From Sphingobium chungbukense (lineage in GTDB: Bacteria; Pseudomonadota; Alphaproteobacteria; Sphingomonadales; Sphingomonadaceae): a DNA stretch of 64,000 nt. The position numbers and the translations under genes were made by a program. Under the pieces are notes generated by a model. It ran no database searches and was not told where the DNA came from. It saw nothing but the letters and a program-made list of their open reading frames with translations. The DNA is taken from the NCBI RefSeq assembly GCF_001005725.1, contig NZ_LBIC01000009.1, forward strand, positions 62,001 through 126,000, in the 5' to 3' direction. Position 1 is the stretch's first letter. Each line of letters opens with the position of its first letter. Positions 18,234 through 27,435 of this stretch are shown piece by piece.

Positions 18234-19319
18234 TCAAGATCGGCCTGTCACTACCGCGGAATAGCGCTCCCGCCTGGCGGCGAGCAACGAACGCGCAATT
18301 CCGGTAATTGGCCTCTCAACATATCGGAAAACAACGAACCCGATAATTACCGACAATATCGTACAAAGTAGGATATAAGACGTAGCTGACAAATAGCTCG
18401 AGTTAGCAGCAGTTATTCCCACTCTTTTCCAGATCATCGTAGTCATTCCAATCACGAATATATGCGACAGATATAGCGAGTATGATGAATCACCAAGGGC
18501 TTGGAGAAGAAGGTGCATTCCGGGTCGAACTTTAATGCTTGAAGAGACAGCGAAATACACCAAAAGAGCTGAGAAAGCTCCAGCTGTCCAAAGTCTGGAA
18601 TCGACCGAAGAACAGAACACAATAAGGGCAAAAGCCGCAAACGCCGCGAAAGGAGCGATTCGACGGGATGCTAACCATCCTTTTAGATAAGCCAATCCCA
18701 CTGCCATGCCGAGCACAAACTCGAGCGCAATCGGATTCGAGAGAAAACGGGCTATTGCCCCCTCCCCCGGCAATAAATGGACAGCGATGACCGAAATAAC
18801 AATTATCGCCGTTGAAGGCAGAACGAACCTGCCTATGCTACCTGAAGAAATAAATAGCGCAAATAATAAATAGAAGTAAATTTCGTATGTTAATGTCCAA
18901 CCCGGCACTAACATGGGCATGATAGCCTGCGGTATGCCGGGATGAAAATGCGGTATGAACAACAGGCTCTGGATGACGTGTCCAGTATCCAGAACTGCGG
19001 AGTTAAAGATACCGGGGCGTATGATCAAACCGATAACCATCAACACCGACATGAGCCAGTACATGGGTGCAATCCTGACCAACCGCTTTTCCATAAAGAG
19101 GTACGGCGAAGGCGTCGCATTTGCTCTACTGACCGAATAGATCATGACGAAGCCACTGATAATGAAAAATATGTCGACGCCAAACTCGCCCCACGCCAAC
19201 ACGTGTGCGCCAAGGATAGGCCGCACTTCTCTGCTCACGTGGAACAGTACGACCATCAACGCAGCTATTCCACGAAGGTACTGAATAGACAGGATGTCTG
19301 CGTGGTGTGACCGTTTCAT
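18234..19319 (-). CDS. Acyltransferase-3 (OafA-like) membrane O-acyltransferase
   Basis: The 361-residue polytopic protein starts at ATG 19319, which overlaps the stop of the upstream glycosyltransferase by ATGA. The family signatures are QYLRGIAALMVVLFHVS (residues 13-29, with the conserved RGxAAxxVxxxH pattern) and FGVDIFFIISGFVMIY (about 46-61). Ten hydrophobic segments are visible. Members O-acetylate or succinylate surface polysaccharides. Coupling to a GT4 gene implies that it decorates the same repeat unit. The acyl group cannot be predicted. Confidence 0.9.
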   Translation of the reverse strand: MKRSHHADILSIQYLRGIAALMVVLFHVSREVRPILGAHVLAWGEFGVDIFFIISGFVMIYSVSRANATPSPYLFMEKRLVRIAPMYWLMSVLMVIGLIIRPGIFNSAVLDTGHVIQSLLFIPHFHPGIPQAIMPMLVPGWTLTYEIYFYLLFALFISSGSIGRFVLPSTAIIVISVIAVHLLPGEGAIARFLSNPIALEFVLGMAVGLAYLKGWLASRRIAPFAAFAAFALIVFCSSVDSRLWTAGAFSALLVYFAVSSSIKVRPGMHLLLQALGDSSYSLYLSHIFVIGMTTMIWKRVGITAANSSYLSATSYILLCTILSVIIGFVVFRYVERPITGIARSLLAARRERYSAVVTGRS

Positions 19320-20524
19320 CGCATATGCATCCCTGTTCGCGGCCTGACGGCGGCAGAATGTGCAACTGGACCAGTGGGACTTGCAGGATGCAGGCTTTCG
19401 TAAAGTGCGTTCATTCGGCTCACCGAAAGACTCTCGCAGAATTCCATTTTGAAGCGCCGTCGAGCTCCGCATGCGAGCTCGTTGCACAACTGGTCGTCCA
19501 ACAATATCCGCGTACAAGCTGCGGCCAGGGCCTTGGGGTCATTTGGCGGCACATTCAATCCGCTTTCGCCGTGCTTGTTGACCCACGGCACGCCGGAACC
19601 TGCAATGTTGGTCGCCACCACTGGCAGCCCGTGAGACATCGCCTCGATCAACACCACACCGAAGGCTTCCGAACGCTCGACCGAGGGCATGCAATACAAC
19701 TCGGCGAGAGAGAAGAGCTCATGCAAAGCCTCATCTTCAAGACGACCGGCGAGGATCACCCTGCTCTGTCCACCCGTCGCCATTATCCGCCCCTCGAGGT
19801 CCGCCCGCAGAGGACCGGATCCGACAACCACGACTATCGCTTCATCGGGCAGCATCGATGCGGCCCGAATCAAGGTGTCGAAGCCCTTATAGGGCACCAA
19901 CCGCCCAACGCTCAGGATTACCCGTCGTCCTTCCAACCTTGATCTTAGATCAGGAGGGATAGCGCTGCGGGAGCTTCCCGCGAATAGACTGACCAAACCA
20001 CTCTTGTCCGGGACTCCCAGCGGCACTACAGCAATCTTATGGCGGAAGGGTTGAAGCACAGCGGAGGCATCCGCATAAGGGGGCGAGGTACAAATGATCT
20101 TGTCCGCCCGGCGGAGCATCAGCTTCTCTACCGGGCGTAGGAAGCGTCCCAAAATGCCCTTGCCAACCACGTCGCTATGCCAGTGAACGATCAGTTTCGT
20201 TCCAGTCCCCAGAAGCGCGCTGGCCAGTGCCGCCAACATATTGGGAGCATGCAAATGGACAATGTCTGCTTTTCGCCCTTCCTTCAGAAGCCACCGGAAA
20301 TAGCGCCACCCGATAGGTTGTGATGCCTGTGAGAAAGCAATTGGCGCACGCAGCACCCGCACGCCATGAAGATCGATCTCCTGTCGTGCTTCCCCTTTCC
20401 CGAAGCATGCGACGGTGACGGTGTGCCCATCGGCGGTCGCGCCTCTGGCCAGGCTCTCAGTCACGCTTTCTATACCACCCATGTCCGGTGGATAGTATTT
20501 TCCCCAGTGTACTATGCTTGCCAT
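19316..20524 (-). CDS. GT4-family glycosyltransferase
   Basis: This 402-residue GT-B fold enzyme begins MASIVHWGKYYPPDMGGIES (the Gly-rich acceptor loop). It carries the C-terminal nucleotide-sugar motif in a region reading SVERSEAFGVVLIEAMSHG (about residues 285-303), the EX7E motif of GT4. The catalytic context VGRLVPYKGFD is near 213. It is expected to add one sugar (often mannose or GlcNAc) to the lipid-linked repeat on the cytosolic face. It is the first gene of its transcription unit and is preceded by a leader with a 9-bp inverted repeat. Confidence 0.92.
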   Translation of the reverse strand: MASIVHWGKYYPPDMGGIESVTESLARGATADGHTVTVACFGKGEARQEIDLHGVRVLRAPIAFSQASQPIGWRYFRWLLKEGRKADIVHLHAPNMLAALASALLGTGTKLIVHWHSDVVGKGILGRFLRPVEKLMLRRADKIICTSPPYADASAVLQPFRHKIAVVPLGVPDKSGLVSLFAGSSRSAIPPDLRSRLEGRRVILSVGRLVPYKGFDTLIRAASMLPDEAIVVVVGSGPLRADLEGRIMATGGQSRVILAGRLEDEALHELFSLAELYCMPSVERSEAFGVVLIEAMSHGLPVVATNIAGSGVPWVNKHGESGLNVPPNDPKALAAACTRILLDDQLCNELACGARRRFKMEFCESLSVSRMNALYESLHPASPTGPVAHSAAVRPRTGMHMR

Positions 20525-21526
20525 GATACCTCTAAGAGCTGTTTAGACATCGATTTGTCTCACGTCAGGCGACAGACGTATGATCCGATATCCAGACCGT
20601 AATCCGATCAGGCTCGAGCGGATTACGCGTCATTCTTCCTTTGTTTTCCGCATTCTCCCCTGGCGGGCGATGTCGCCCGCTTCGAAATGCTTTAGACTTG
20701 GACAAACAGGAGCGATCGGTGGTGTCCTTTGCGAAGATGACACACCATCCAGTTGCTCTATTAACGAGAAACAGATCGCCTTAAGTCGATGATCACATGC
20801 GTGGGCGATACCAGTCGGCATGGAAACATGGATCGGCATTAATTACTCTATGAAGTCCGCTATTCGACCATTAGGAATGCTCCGATGACCAATAGACGGC
20901 TCGGAACGGCCGAAATGGCAGACCCGCGCTTGACGCGGACAAGATCGTCGATGGCAAATGAAACATCGTTTTCGGCACCGATGTCCCGTTGCGATGGCGA
21001 AATCCGATTTCATCTTTACTTTTGGAAGCGGGTGCGCCGATCTCCTTTGGCAGTATTCCTCAATACAGACCGTGGACGACGCATGCGCTTTCTTGCACCA
21101 GAATAATGCCATCGCCATGAATAGCGCCATTCTGCGGGATCACATGATCTAGGTCAGCACTAAAATGTTTCAAGATGCTCCACACTGGTTTCGCCACGCG
21201 CATAAGTTGGGCGATCCGATGGTATCGTCCCGAAAACGCAAGCGATATGGCATAGGAACGGTCTCAATTCTTAGCAGCACAAAATGTAAAACACACCGTC
21301 TCGCCAACTTCTCCAGCAATATAGCGTCCACTCACCCGCGGGATGTGATCAATCGCCTTCAGGGGCGAAAATTTTCAGCCAACGATCGGTTCGGGCTCGC
21401 AGCCGCGAACGATGATATCTTCTAGCTGATCACGCCGACAACATTCAATCGTCAACGTAGAACGCCGCGAGCATTCTGCCATGCCAACTCAAGTGGGATA
21501 AGATTAATTATGACTGCTGGCGAAGG
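20525..21526. other. 1-kb stretch without a supported gene between the two polysaccharide operons
   Basis: Only short unconvincing frames occur. The stretch separates the wzx end (21527) from the glycosyltransferase start and must hold the promoter of the latter. The inverted repeat at 20598-20627 is annotated separately. I recognise no mobile element remnant. Confidence 0.45.
20598..20627 (-). promoter_or_regulatory. 9-bp inverted repeat in the leader of the glycosyltransferase operon
   Basis: CGTAATCCG (20598-20606) and its exact complement CGGATTACG (20619-20627) enclose 12 bases, about 74 bp upstream of the glycosyltransferase ATG. It could be an operator or an RNA leader hairpin. Confidence 0.45.
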
Positions 21527-22801
21527 TTACCCGAGGAGTAGGGTCAAACAGATCATTCCCACGAATATCCCGGTTGAAACAACCCACAACTCTGGGTACC
21601 ATGCGCCCTTGCGATACATCGCAAAGCACTGGACTAGATAATATCCCAGCATCAGTGCCGCATAACCACCCACGAAAGTTTCGAGCACATGGTCTGGCGC
21701 GTCAGTTCGCGACACCTCTGCAACGATTATGAGCAAGATGAAGCTTGCAGGAACCAAGAAAATGGAAGTCCATATCGCGACTTTTCCCGATCTTTTGAGC
21801 CTCGTATTGAGCAGATCATTCATTGCGATTGCCGACCACAGTATTGTTTGAATTAATATTATTTCACCCGCCATCTCGTGGCGATGAAATGTGTCAACGA
21901 ATCTATCCCCTAATAGCCATCCCAAATGTTTGGCCAGAGACCATTGCCCGAAAATGCAAGCACCGACGATAGAAGCGATTATGGGAAGAATTTTCCTAAT
22001 CCGCGCTTCATCCCAACTGAAGATCTGTCGAAACTGCCAGATAATTACGATCTGATGCGCGACGAGCGGCAACGCCGTGGCCCTATATAATACGGAGTAG
22101 AGGCCTACCACAGCATCCGAAGCACCGAAACTGAGAATGGTTCGCCCAGCCGTACTTACGAAAACGCCCAGAAGCGCGGTAGCCAACAACGGCGCGGCAA
22201 GTCGCAGATTGTCGTAGATGTCGGACAAGGCAAAAGTCGTTCGTACCGCCAGATACGCGCGCACCGTTGTCATTAACAGCACCACCCCGTAACCTAGCAG
22301 AAGCGCAAAAATCCAGCCTATTGATCGGCCGCAGCAAGCGAAGAGAGCACCGCCCGCCAACGCAACCAACCAGAACGACGCCTCTAGTATCACCGCTTCG
22401 GAACTTTGACCCCGCGATTTCAGCACTGTCGCCCAAAATCCCTGCAGCATAAGCAAGCCGGTTGCTAGCGGAACTAATAGCCATGGCGAACCAATATCAT
22501 CGACAAAAAATGATCCTGACGCAGCAATCGCCAGCATAGCAGCGCTACTAACCACGATTAGAAGAAGCAGCGTGTCCCAACGGGCGCTACGGTCCTTGCG
22601 GATAAGGATTAGCGGTACCGTGTTCGAAAGTCCGAGCGCAGCCAAAATCGAAAGGAAGCTTCCGATAGCCTGTGCTGTCTCGATGCGACCGTAATCGGCC
22701 ACCGGCAGAAGATTGGCCAATGTAATTGGCGCGAAGAATAGAGCTGCGCGAGCACCAACAAAGACCCCCCCGAAAATTGCCGTACGAACGTAGGTATTCA
22801 T
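21527..22801 (-). CDS. Wzx-like oligosaccharide flippase
   Basis: This 424-residue protein has about 12 hydrophobic segments and the arrangement of the polysaccharide-transport (MATE/MOP-like) family. The N-terminus has GGVFVGARAALFFAPITLANLL, read in two halves, with a basic residue in TM1. It overlaps the upstream acetyltransferase by four bases (ATGA) and closes the pse operon. It is expected to flip the undecaprenyl-linked repeat unit across the inner membrane. The family is judged from topology and context, since flippases have little motif conservation. Confidence 0.85.
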   Translation of the reverse strand: MNTYVRTAIFGGVFVGARAALFFAPITLANLLPVADYGRIETAQAIGSFLSILAALGLSNTVPLILIRKDRSARWDTLLLLIVVSSAAMLAIAASGSFFVDDIGSPWLLVPLATGLLMLQGFWATVLKSRGQSSEAVILEASFWLVALAGGALFACCGRSIGWIFALLLGYGVVLLMTTVRAYLAVRTTFALSDIYDNLRLAAPLLATALLGVFVSTAGRTILSFGASDAVVGLYSVLYRATALPLVAHQIVIIWQFRQIFSWDEARIRKILPIIASIVGACIFGQWSLAKHLGWLLGDRFVDTFHRHEMAGEIILIQTILWSAIAMNDLLNTRLKRSGKVAIWTSIFLVPASFILLIIVAEVSRTDAPDHVLETFVGGYAALMLGYYLVQCFAMYRKGAWYPELWVVSTGIFVGMICLTLLLG

Positions 22802-23538
22802 TTCAATCTTACGAACACCCGCTCGAGTAGCATTGAACGGTCAATTTCTTGCAGATCGCTACGCTGGGACGGCTCAGCGGGAACTGGCAGCGTTCGCATT
22901 GGTGCTGACACATAAAAACCTGGCTCTAATAGGTTTCGCGATACTGTAAGCCCCGCACCGACGACAATTTTGTCAGCAATCAAAATTCCGGCCAGGATTA
23001 GTGCCCTCGAACCGATATAGACATTATTGCCTACGACTACACGACCATCCACGCGATAACGCCCAGCACCCTCATCGGCATGTACATAACCATGAGTCCA
23101 CACCTGTGAGCCTTGTCCGGCAAGAGTGGTGTAATCTCCAAGCAGCACCGACATAGTACAATCAATCTTGTGAGACGCGGTAATTTTCGCCCATGTTCCA
23201 AGTTTCAGTTGCGCGCGCTGGAGCGTGACCCCTCGTGGTGCTCGTGATACTATATTTCGATTCCCAATCCCTGAATTATTGCCCAGCCACATGTCGATTG
23301 GCCCAGTACAAAAGTTCATATGTCCAATATAAGCACCGGAGCGCATTACTAAACGATCGATCCGGATCACTGAGCCATGGCCGATCCGACATCCCGCTCC
23401 CAAGTAAAGTCGGCGGGCTGAGACCAATGAGAACCCTACACGCACACCCTTATCTATCTTACCTCCAATCGCGTTTACCACCAGCCGTACAACTGGAGTC
23501 GGGAAAATAAACAGGAGAAGCGCCCGGAATATCTGCAT
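22798..23538 (-). CDS. Left-handed beta-helix (hexapeptide) acyltransferase
   Basis: The 246-residue protein has imperfect hexapeptide repeats through most of its length. Runs such as GAGCRIGHGSVIRID and GAYIGHMNF lie near residues 45-80, and NNVYIGSRALILAGILIAD lies near 172-190. A hydrophobic N-terminus (FRALLLFIFPTPVVRLVV) may associate with the membrane. The family uses acetyl-CoA to acetylate sugars. I prefer ATG 23538 over the TTG at 23553. It is coupled to the flippase and sits directly after the dioxygenase-like gene. It is likely an O-acetyltransferase of the repeat unit; the acceptor is unknown. Confidence 0.82.
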   Translation of the reverse strand: MQIFRALLLFIFPTPVVRLVVNAIGGKIDKGVRVGFSLVSARRLYLGAGCRIGHGSVIRIDRLVMRSGAYIGHMNFCTGPIDMWLGNNSGIGNRNIVSRAPRGVTLQRAQLKLGTWAKITASHKIDCTMSVLLGDYTTLAGQGSQVWTHGYVHADEGAGRYRVDGRVVVGNNVYIGSRALILAGILIADKIVVGAGLTVSRNLLEPGFYVSAPMRTLPVPAEPSQRSDLQEIDRSMLLERVFVRLK

Positions 23539-23553
23539 CGAGGTTTCTTTCAA

Positions 23554-24447
23554 TCAACGAAGATAGATTCTGTTGATCCAAGGATCGAGAAGCTCTGGCT
23601 GTGTATTGGGACGAACGGGCTTCACAGGAGAATACGGCAGCGGGTTGAGCGAATAGACGACCTGGAAGATCAGTCTGCTGCCGTCTTCTACCGGCTGCCC
23701 CTTATGGATGCCATAGGTATTCTCGAAGAATGCCTCTCCCGCCTTACCGGTCATAGTTTCAAATCGGTCTGAACCAAAGGTATTGAACACCTCCTCATCA
23801 CTAAAGCGACGTATCTTGACTAATCGAGAGTCATTTCCGGAACCACGCACGTAAACATGCGGTCCGCTCCTGGGTCCAACATCAGTAAGGTATACGAACA
23901 GTTTCACAAAACGCCAGTCATCGACATCGCGATGGCAGTATTCGGCATGCTGTGGTCCGCCCTCTGTGGGATAGCTCCACCAACATGCCATGTACCCGAT
24001 TGTCGGCCTGCATCCCAAATAGGTGCTAGCAATGTCGAGTATACGGGAATCGTTCGCCAAATGAAGAAGCCAAGGAGCGGCGAGGATATCCTCAGCGCGA
24101 TGGTGCGCAACATGAGCCCGTTTATCGCGGTGTTCCGAATCCGGTAGAAATTCAGCGCTGCGAACTCGGTACGGGTCAAACACTTTCTTGCTTAGGAAAT
24201 ATTCCCGTAATTCGGCGCATTGATCCGTGGTCAACACTCCGCCCATATGATGAATTCCGACCGTGTCGAGATTCGCTGCGCCTGCCTCAGCGAGTTGAGG
24301 TGCGGTAATCCGGGCCTGGGGACGTCGCCTCGCGACAAGTCCAGCGATAGCGTTCCGCGCATCTGGTGAGAGGATGCGGCGCTGTGCGTAGAATGGCCAC
24401 CACCGAGGATCAGTGGCTACCTTAATGACAGTACGTAATTTCGACAT
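23554..24447 (-). CDS. Phytanoyl-CoA-dioxygenase-like Fe(II)/2-oxoglutarate enzyme
   Basis: This 297-residue protein resembles PhyH-family oxygenases. The metal facial triad is likely the HxD in YCHRDVDDW (about residues 171-179) and the distal His in GIHKGQPVEDG (about 247-257). The 2-oxoglutarate-binding Arg lies just after (SRLIFQ). It lies between two acetyltransferase genes in the pse/O-antigen operon. Oxygenases of this family inside surface-polysaccharide clusters are thought to hydroxylate or otherwise oxidise a sugar or its substituent, but no reaction can be assigned from sequence. Confidence 0.78.
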   Translation of the reverse strand: MSKLRTVIKVATDPRWWPFYAQRRILSPDARNAIAGLVARRRPQARITAPQLAEAGAANLDTVGIHHMGGVLTTDQCAELREYFLSKKVFDPYRVRSAEFLPDSEHRDKRAHVAHHRAEDILAAPWLLHLANDSRILDIASTYLGCRPTIGYMACWWSYPTEGGPQHAEYCHRDVDDWRFVKLFVYLTDVGPRSGPHVYVRGSGNDSRLVKIRRFSDEEVFNTFGSDRFETMTGKAGEAFFENTYGIHKGQPVEDGSRLIFQVVYSLNPLPYSPVKPVRPNTQPELLDPWINRIYLR

Positions 24448-24533
24448 GTCTCGGGCTCACGCTTTGCATTGAATATGTCTGTTCGGAACCTAATCTGATG
24501 TTCTGAATGGGGTGGTAATACAGGCGCGCACAA

Positions 24534-25055
24534 CTACCCATTGATCTGTTGAGCAGGAATACCCGCCACCACGGCCCCGGCTGGCACTGGCTTTGTGACG
24601 ATTGATCCAGCAGCCACAACTGCGTTCTCCCCGATGGTAACTCCGCCGAGGATGATTGCCCGCGCTCCAACCCAAACACCTTTTTCGAGAAGAACAGGCT
24701 TTGATATATGTCCGTATGGCGGAGTCCTGTTGGAGAACTCTAGTCCAGCGGTCTCAATCATTACATCGTGCGACAGACGAACATTGTCCCTTAAGGTAAT
24801 TGAGCTGTGAGCACCCAAGACCACACCTGTACCTATGGTGACGCCGTCACCCAGAAGGATGTTCTCGGGATACTTGATTTGAACGCTCCAGTGGCATACG
24901 CAGCCGATTCCGCGTTCTTTCACCAAGGTGCCAAAGCGGATTCGCCCCCATAACCACGACAGACGCTCATATAGCCAGATTATGGTGTGCATGGTTATGC
25001 GAGCGGCATACGTTGAAAGTAATATCCGCTCCAGGCGAAGAACCCATATTCTCAT
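24534..25055 (-). CDS. Hexapeptide-repeat O-acetyltransferase (WcaF/serine acetyltransferase-like)
   Basis: This is a 173-residue protein from ATG 25055 (a TTG at 25082 is also possible). The left-handed beta-helix includes GDGVTIGTGVVLGAHSSITL and ends with the typical GVWVGARAIILGGVTIGENA and VVAAGSIVTKPVPAGAVVAG cap, which matches sugar O-acetyltransferases. The catalytic His is probably that of LSHDVMIE. An 86-bp gap follows before the dioxygenase gene. It is expected to acetylate a polysaccharide building block in the cytosol. Confidence 0.85.
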   Translation of the reverse strand: MRIWVLRLERILLSTYAARITMHTIIWLYERLSWLWGRIRFGTLVKERGIGCVCHWSVQIKYPENILLGDGVTIGTGVVLGAHSSITLRDNVRLSHDVMIETAGLEFSNRTPPYGHISKPVLLEKGVWVGARAIILGGVTIGENAVVAAGSIVTKPVPAGAVVAGIPAQQING

Positions 25056-25107
25056 CGATGGACACTCATGAGGACAATGCAATACAATGTACAGATCATT
25101 CCAAAGA

Positions 25108-26373
25108 TCAATTAGATTCTCGAATCGTTACTATAGATCTAGCAAAACCACGAGAAATAACCCAAAATATTATGGCCGCATTTAATGTATACATACCTTT
25201 TGATAATAAAAAATCTGTGACGGGTGCAAAAAATAATACAACACACAGAAATGTGTATAATGGCTGCGCCCCTATATCGCCCCGAGCCGAAGCCACGCCT
25301 AGACGACGAGCGCAAAAGCCGCACAACATTGTTATCAAAGGCGCTGCCCACGCGAAATCCACCCACAAGGGGCCGAACAGCGAGGTGAACACGCCGACAC
25401 GTGGGAAAATTTCCATAACATCGACTTGTTTGGCAAGACCAAATATGCTTAGCGCCTTGACATACGCATCTAAGTGCAACAATCCGTAGGAGTGGACCTG
25501 ATGGTCATTGTTAAGCCACAGTAATTGAAACTCAAAAAAAGAATGCGTGTAATACTGAAATAAAGGCAAGGATGCGGTGAGGAAACTTGCAAGGAAGTCC
25601 GATCCCGTCCTCAGACCTCGCTCTGCCCATGCCGTGGGTGTCACAGTGTAGCCGTAGGCCGACATATAGATAGAGTCGACGGGATCGATCCCCATTCCAT
25701 CGAGGCGTTCAGTGAAGACGATCGCCGAGATCGCGCCCAAGCCTAATACCGATAAAAGGCCAGGCCATCTCATCGGCTTGGGAAACATTTGCCCCGAGTA
25801 ACTCGTTAAAGCGATGCCGAAATAGATCATCGCCAGCCCGACCATCAAGGACGAACGGGATAGTAGCACAAGTGCATCCAGCGACGGGACGAGGAATAAA
25901 ATTAAGGTGAGAAACAGAACCGTTCGGCTTCGTTTAATCCAAGGCGTCCCAAGATAAATCAGGAGAGGGAAATAGCCGAACGGATAGATAACACTGGAGA
26001 TCATCGACAACGGTCCTGCGCCATTGTCGATCAGCTCTGCGCGCATCGCCAACGCATCGAGACCTGCTGTACCACGTACGTAGTATGTATCTAACTCCTT
26101 AAGAATATTACCGATCGTCCCTAAGATAAAGGTGGACAAGAGCAGCATCCGTGCACGCTTCTTCATCCATTCTGACGATCGCGCTCGACCAATAGCGTTT
26201 GGTAGCGTAGCACCAGCAATTATGCTTCCGCCCCAGAAGCTTACGCAGCTCAATATGATGAATATTACACTACCAAGTTCCACTGATACTGTTGGCGTCA
26301 CCGGCGTAACGAAAAATACGACCAGATAGACGCAGAAACCTAGCAGCAGGACCCGTTCAGGATGGTAGAGCAT
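25108..26373 (-). CDS. Oligosaccharide repeat-unit polymerase (Wzy-like)
   Basis: The 421-residue polytopic membrane protein has about 11 hydrophobic segments and a large periplasmic loop, which fits the O-antigen polymerase family. It starts three bases after the pseI stop. The DNA is A+T-rich, especially the 3' end (25130-25260), as is usual for Wzy genes. Being next to wzx and the Pse genes, it probably polymerises the pseudaminic-acid-containing repeat. The family is judged from topology, since sequence motifs are weak. Confidence 0.82.
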   Translation of the reverse strand: MLYHPERVLLLGFCVYLVVFFVTPVTPTVSVELGSVIFIILSCVSFWGGSIIAGATLPNAIGRARSSEWMKKRARMLLLSTFILGTIGNILKELDTYYVRGTAGLDALAMRAELIDNGAGPLSMISSVIYPFGYFPLLIYLGTPWIKRSRTVLFLTLILFLVPSLDALVLLSRSSLMVGLAMIYFGIALTSYSGQMFPKPMRWPGLLSVLGLGAISAIVFTERLDGMGIDPVDSIYMSAYGYTVTPTAWAERGLRTGSDFLASFLTASLPLFQYYTHSFFEFQLLWLNNDHQVHSYGLLHLDAYVKALSIFGLAKQVDVMEIFPRVGVFTSLFGPLWVDFAWAAPLITMLCGFCARRLGVASARGDIGAQPLYTFLCVVLFFAPVTDFLLSKGMYTLNAAIIFWVISRGFARSIVTIRESN

Positions 26374-26376
26374 CTA

Positions 26377-27435
26377 TCAGATCTCGTCATCGAAGGCAGT
26401 CCACAAGCACGGCGTGTTTGCCTCAACAGCCCGAGCTAGCGTCCGACCCAGAACGCCGTGGAAGTGCTTAGGAGCGATGCCATAACCCGGCCGCACCGAA
26501 CGCACATCGCCTTCCCCGACCACCGCCCCAGCAGGCAGATCACGGACGAAGTATAGAGAACGACGGAATTGACGATTGCCTACCTCGCTTGACTTCAATC
26601 CATAGTCAATTTTCCCGAGCGCCTCCCATACGGTCTTTGCACTATGGCACAGGGCGACTAATTCCGCAGGCTCGAGTGAAAAGCTATCATCCGGCCCGCC
26701 TCCCGAGCGATCGAGAGTGAAGTGCTTCTCGATAATTGCTCCACCCAACGCTACGGAGGCGATCGCAGTGGTATTATCCAGCGTGTGATCTGAAAGCCCT
26801 ACCACATGTCCGAAGCGTTGGGCCATATCTGTCATTGTACGCAAATTGTAGTCTGCCGCCGGTGCTGGATAACCGCTGACGCAGTGCAACAGCGCCAGTT
26901 GGGTGCAGCCACTGTCACGCGCCGCAGCGGTCGCTTCAGCAATCTCCTCAGCGTCCGCCATACCGGTCGATATGATCAGGGGTTTTCGAGTGGAGGCGGC
27001 ATAACGAATCAAGGGGAGATCAACGGCCTCGAACGAGGCAATTTTATAGGCCGGTGCCCCAAGATCTTCGAGCAAGTCGACAGCAGTTGCATCAAACGGT
27101 GAGCTGAAGATGGTGATCTCTAGCCGACTGGCCTCGTCGAACAGCGACTTGTGCCACTCCCAGGGCATATGAGCTTCTTCGTAGAGGTCATAGAGTGTGC
27201 GCCCGTCCCACAGGCCGCCCCTGATCCGGAACTGCTCGCTATCGGATTTCAGAGTGATTGTGTCGGGACGATAGGTCTGTAGCTTCACAGCATCAGCACC
27301 GGCCTTCGCAGCCCCACGCACGATGCGTAGCGCTGTTTCCAGGTTGCCGTTGTGATTGGCCGAAAGTTCAGCGATTACATAGGGAGGATGATTGCTGCCG
27401 ATAGCGCGGCCATTGATCACTATCTGCTCAGACAT
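26377..27435 (-). CDS. pseI: Pseudaminic acid synthase
   Basis: This 352-residue cytosolic enzyme condenses 6-deoxy-AltdiNAc with phosphoenolpyruvate to form pseudaminic acid. The NeuB-type TIM barrel begins with YVIAELSANHNGNLETALR (residues 19-37). VKLQTYRPDTITL and the metal and PEP site residues follow, and DHTLDNTTAIASVALGGAIIEKHF is present in pieces near 217-240. The C-terminal SAF/antifreeze-like domain (about 290-352) contains DLPAGAVVGEGDVRSVRPGYG. The DNG.. and GGGPDDSFSLEP features favour PseI over sialic acid synthases. It overlaps pseH by 8 bp. Confidence 0.93.
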   Translation of the reverse strand: MSEQIVINGRAIGSNHPPYVIAELSANHNGNLETALRIVRGAAKAGADAVKLQTYRPDTITLKSDSEQFRIRGGLWDGRTLYDLYEEAHMPWEWHKSLFDEASRLEITIFSSPFDATAVDLLEDLGAPAYKIASFEAVDLPLIRYAASTRKPLIISTGMADAEEIAEATAAARDSGCTQLALLHCVSGYPAPAADYNLRTMTDMAQRFGHVVGLSDHTLDNTTAIASVALGGAIIEKHFTLDRSGGGPDDSFSLEPAELVALCHSAKTVWEALGKIDYGLKSSEVGNRQFRRSLYFVRDLPAGAVVGEGDVRSVRPGYGIAPKHFHGVLGRTLARAVEANTPCLWTAFDDEI

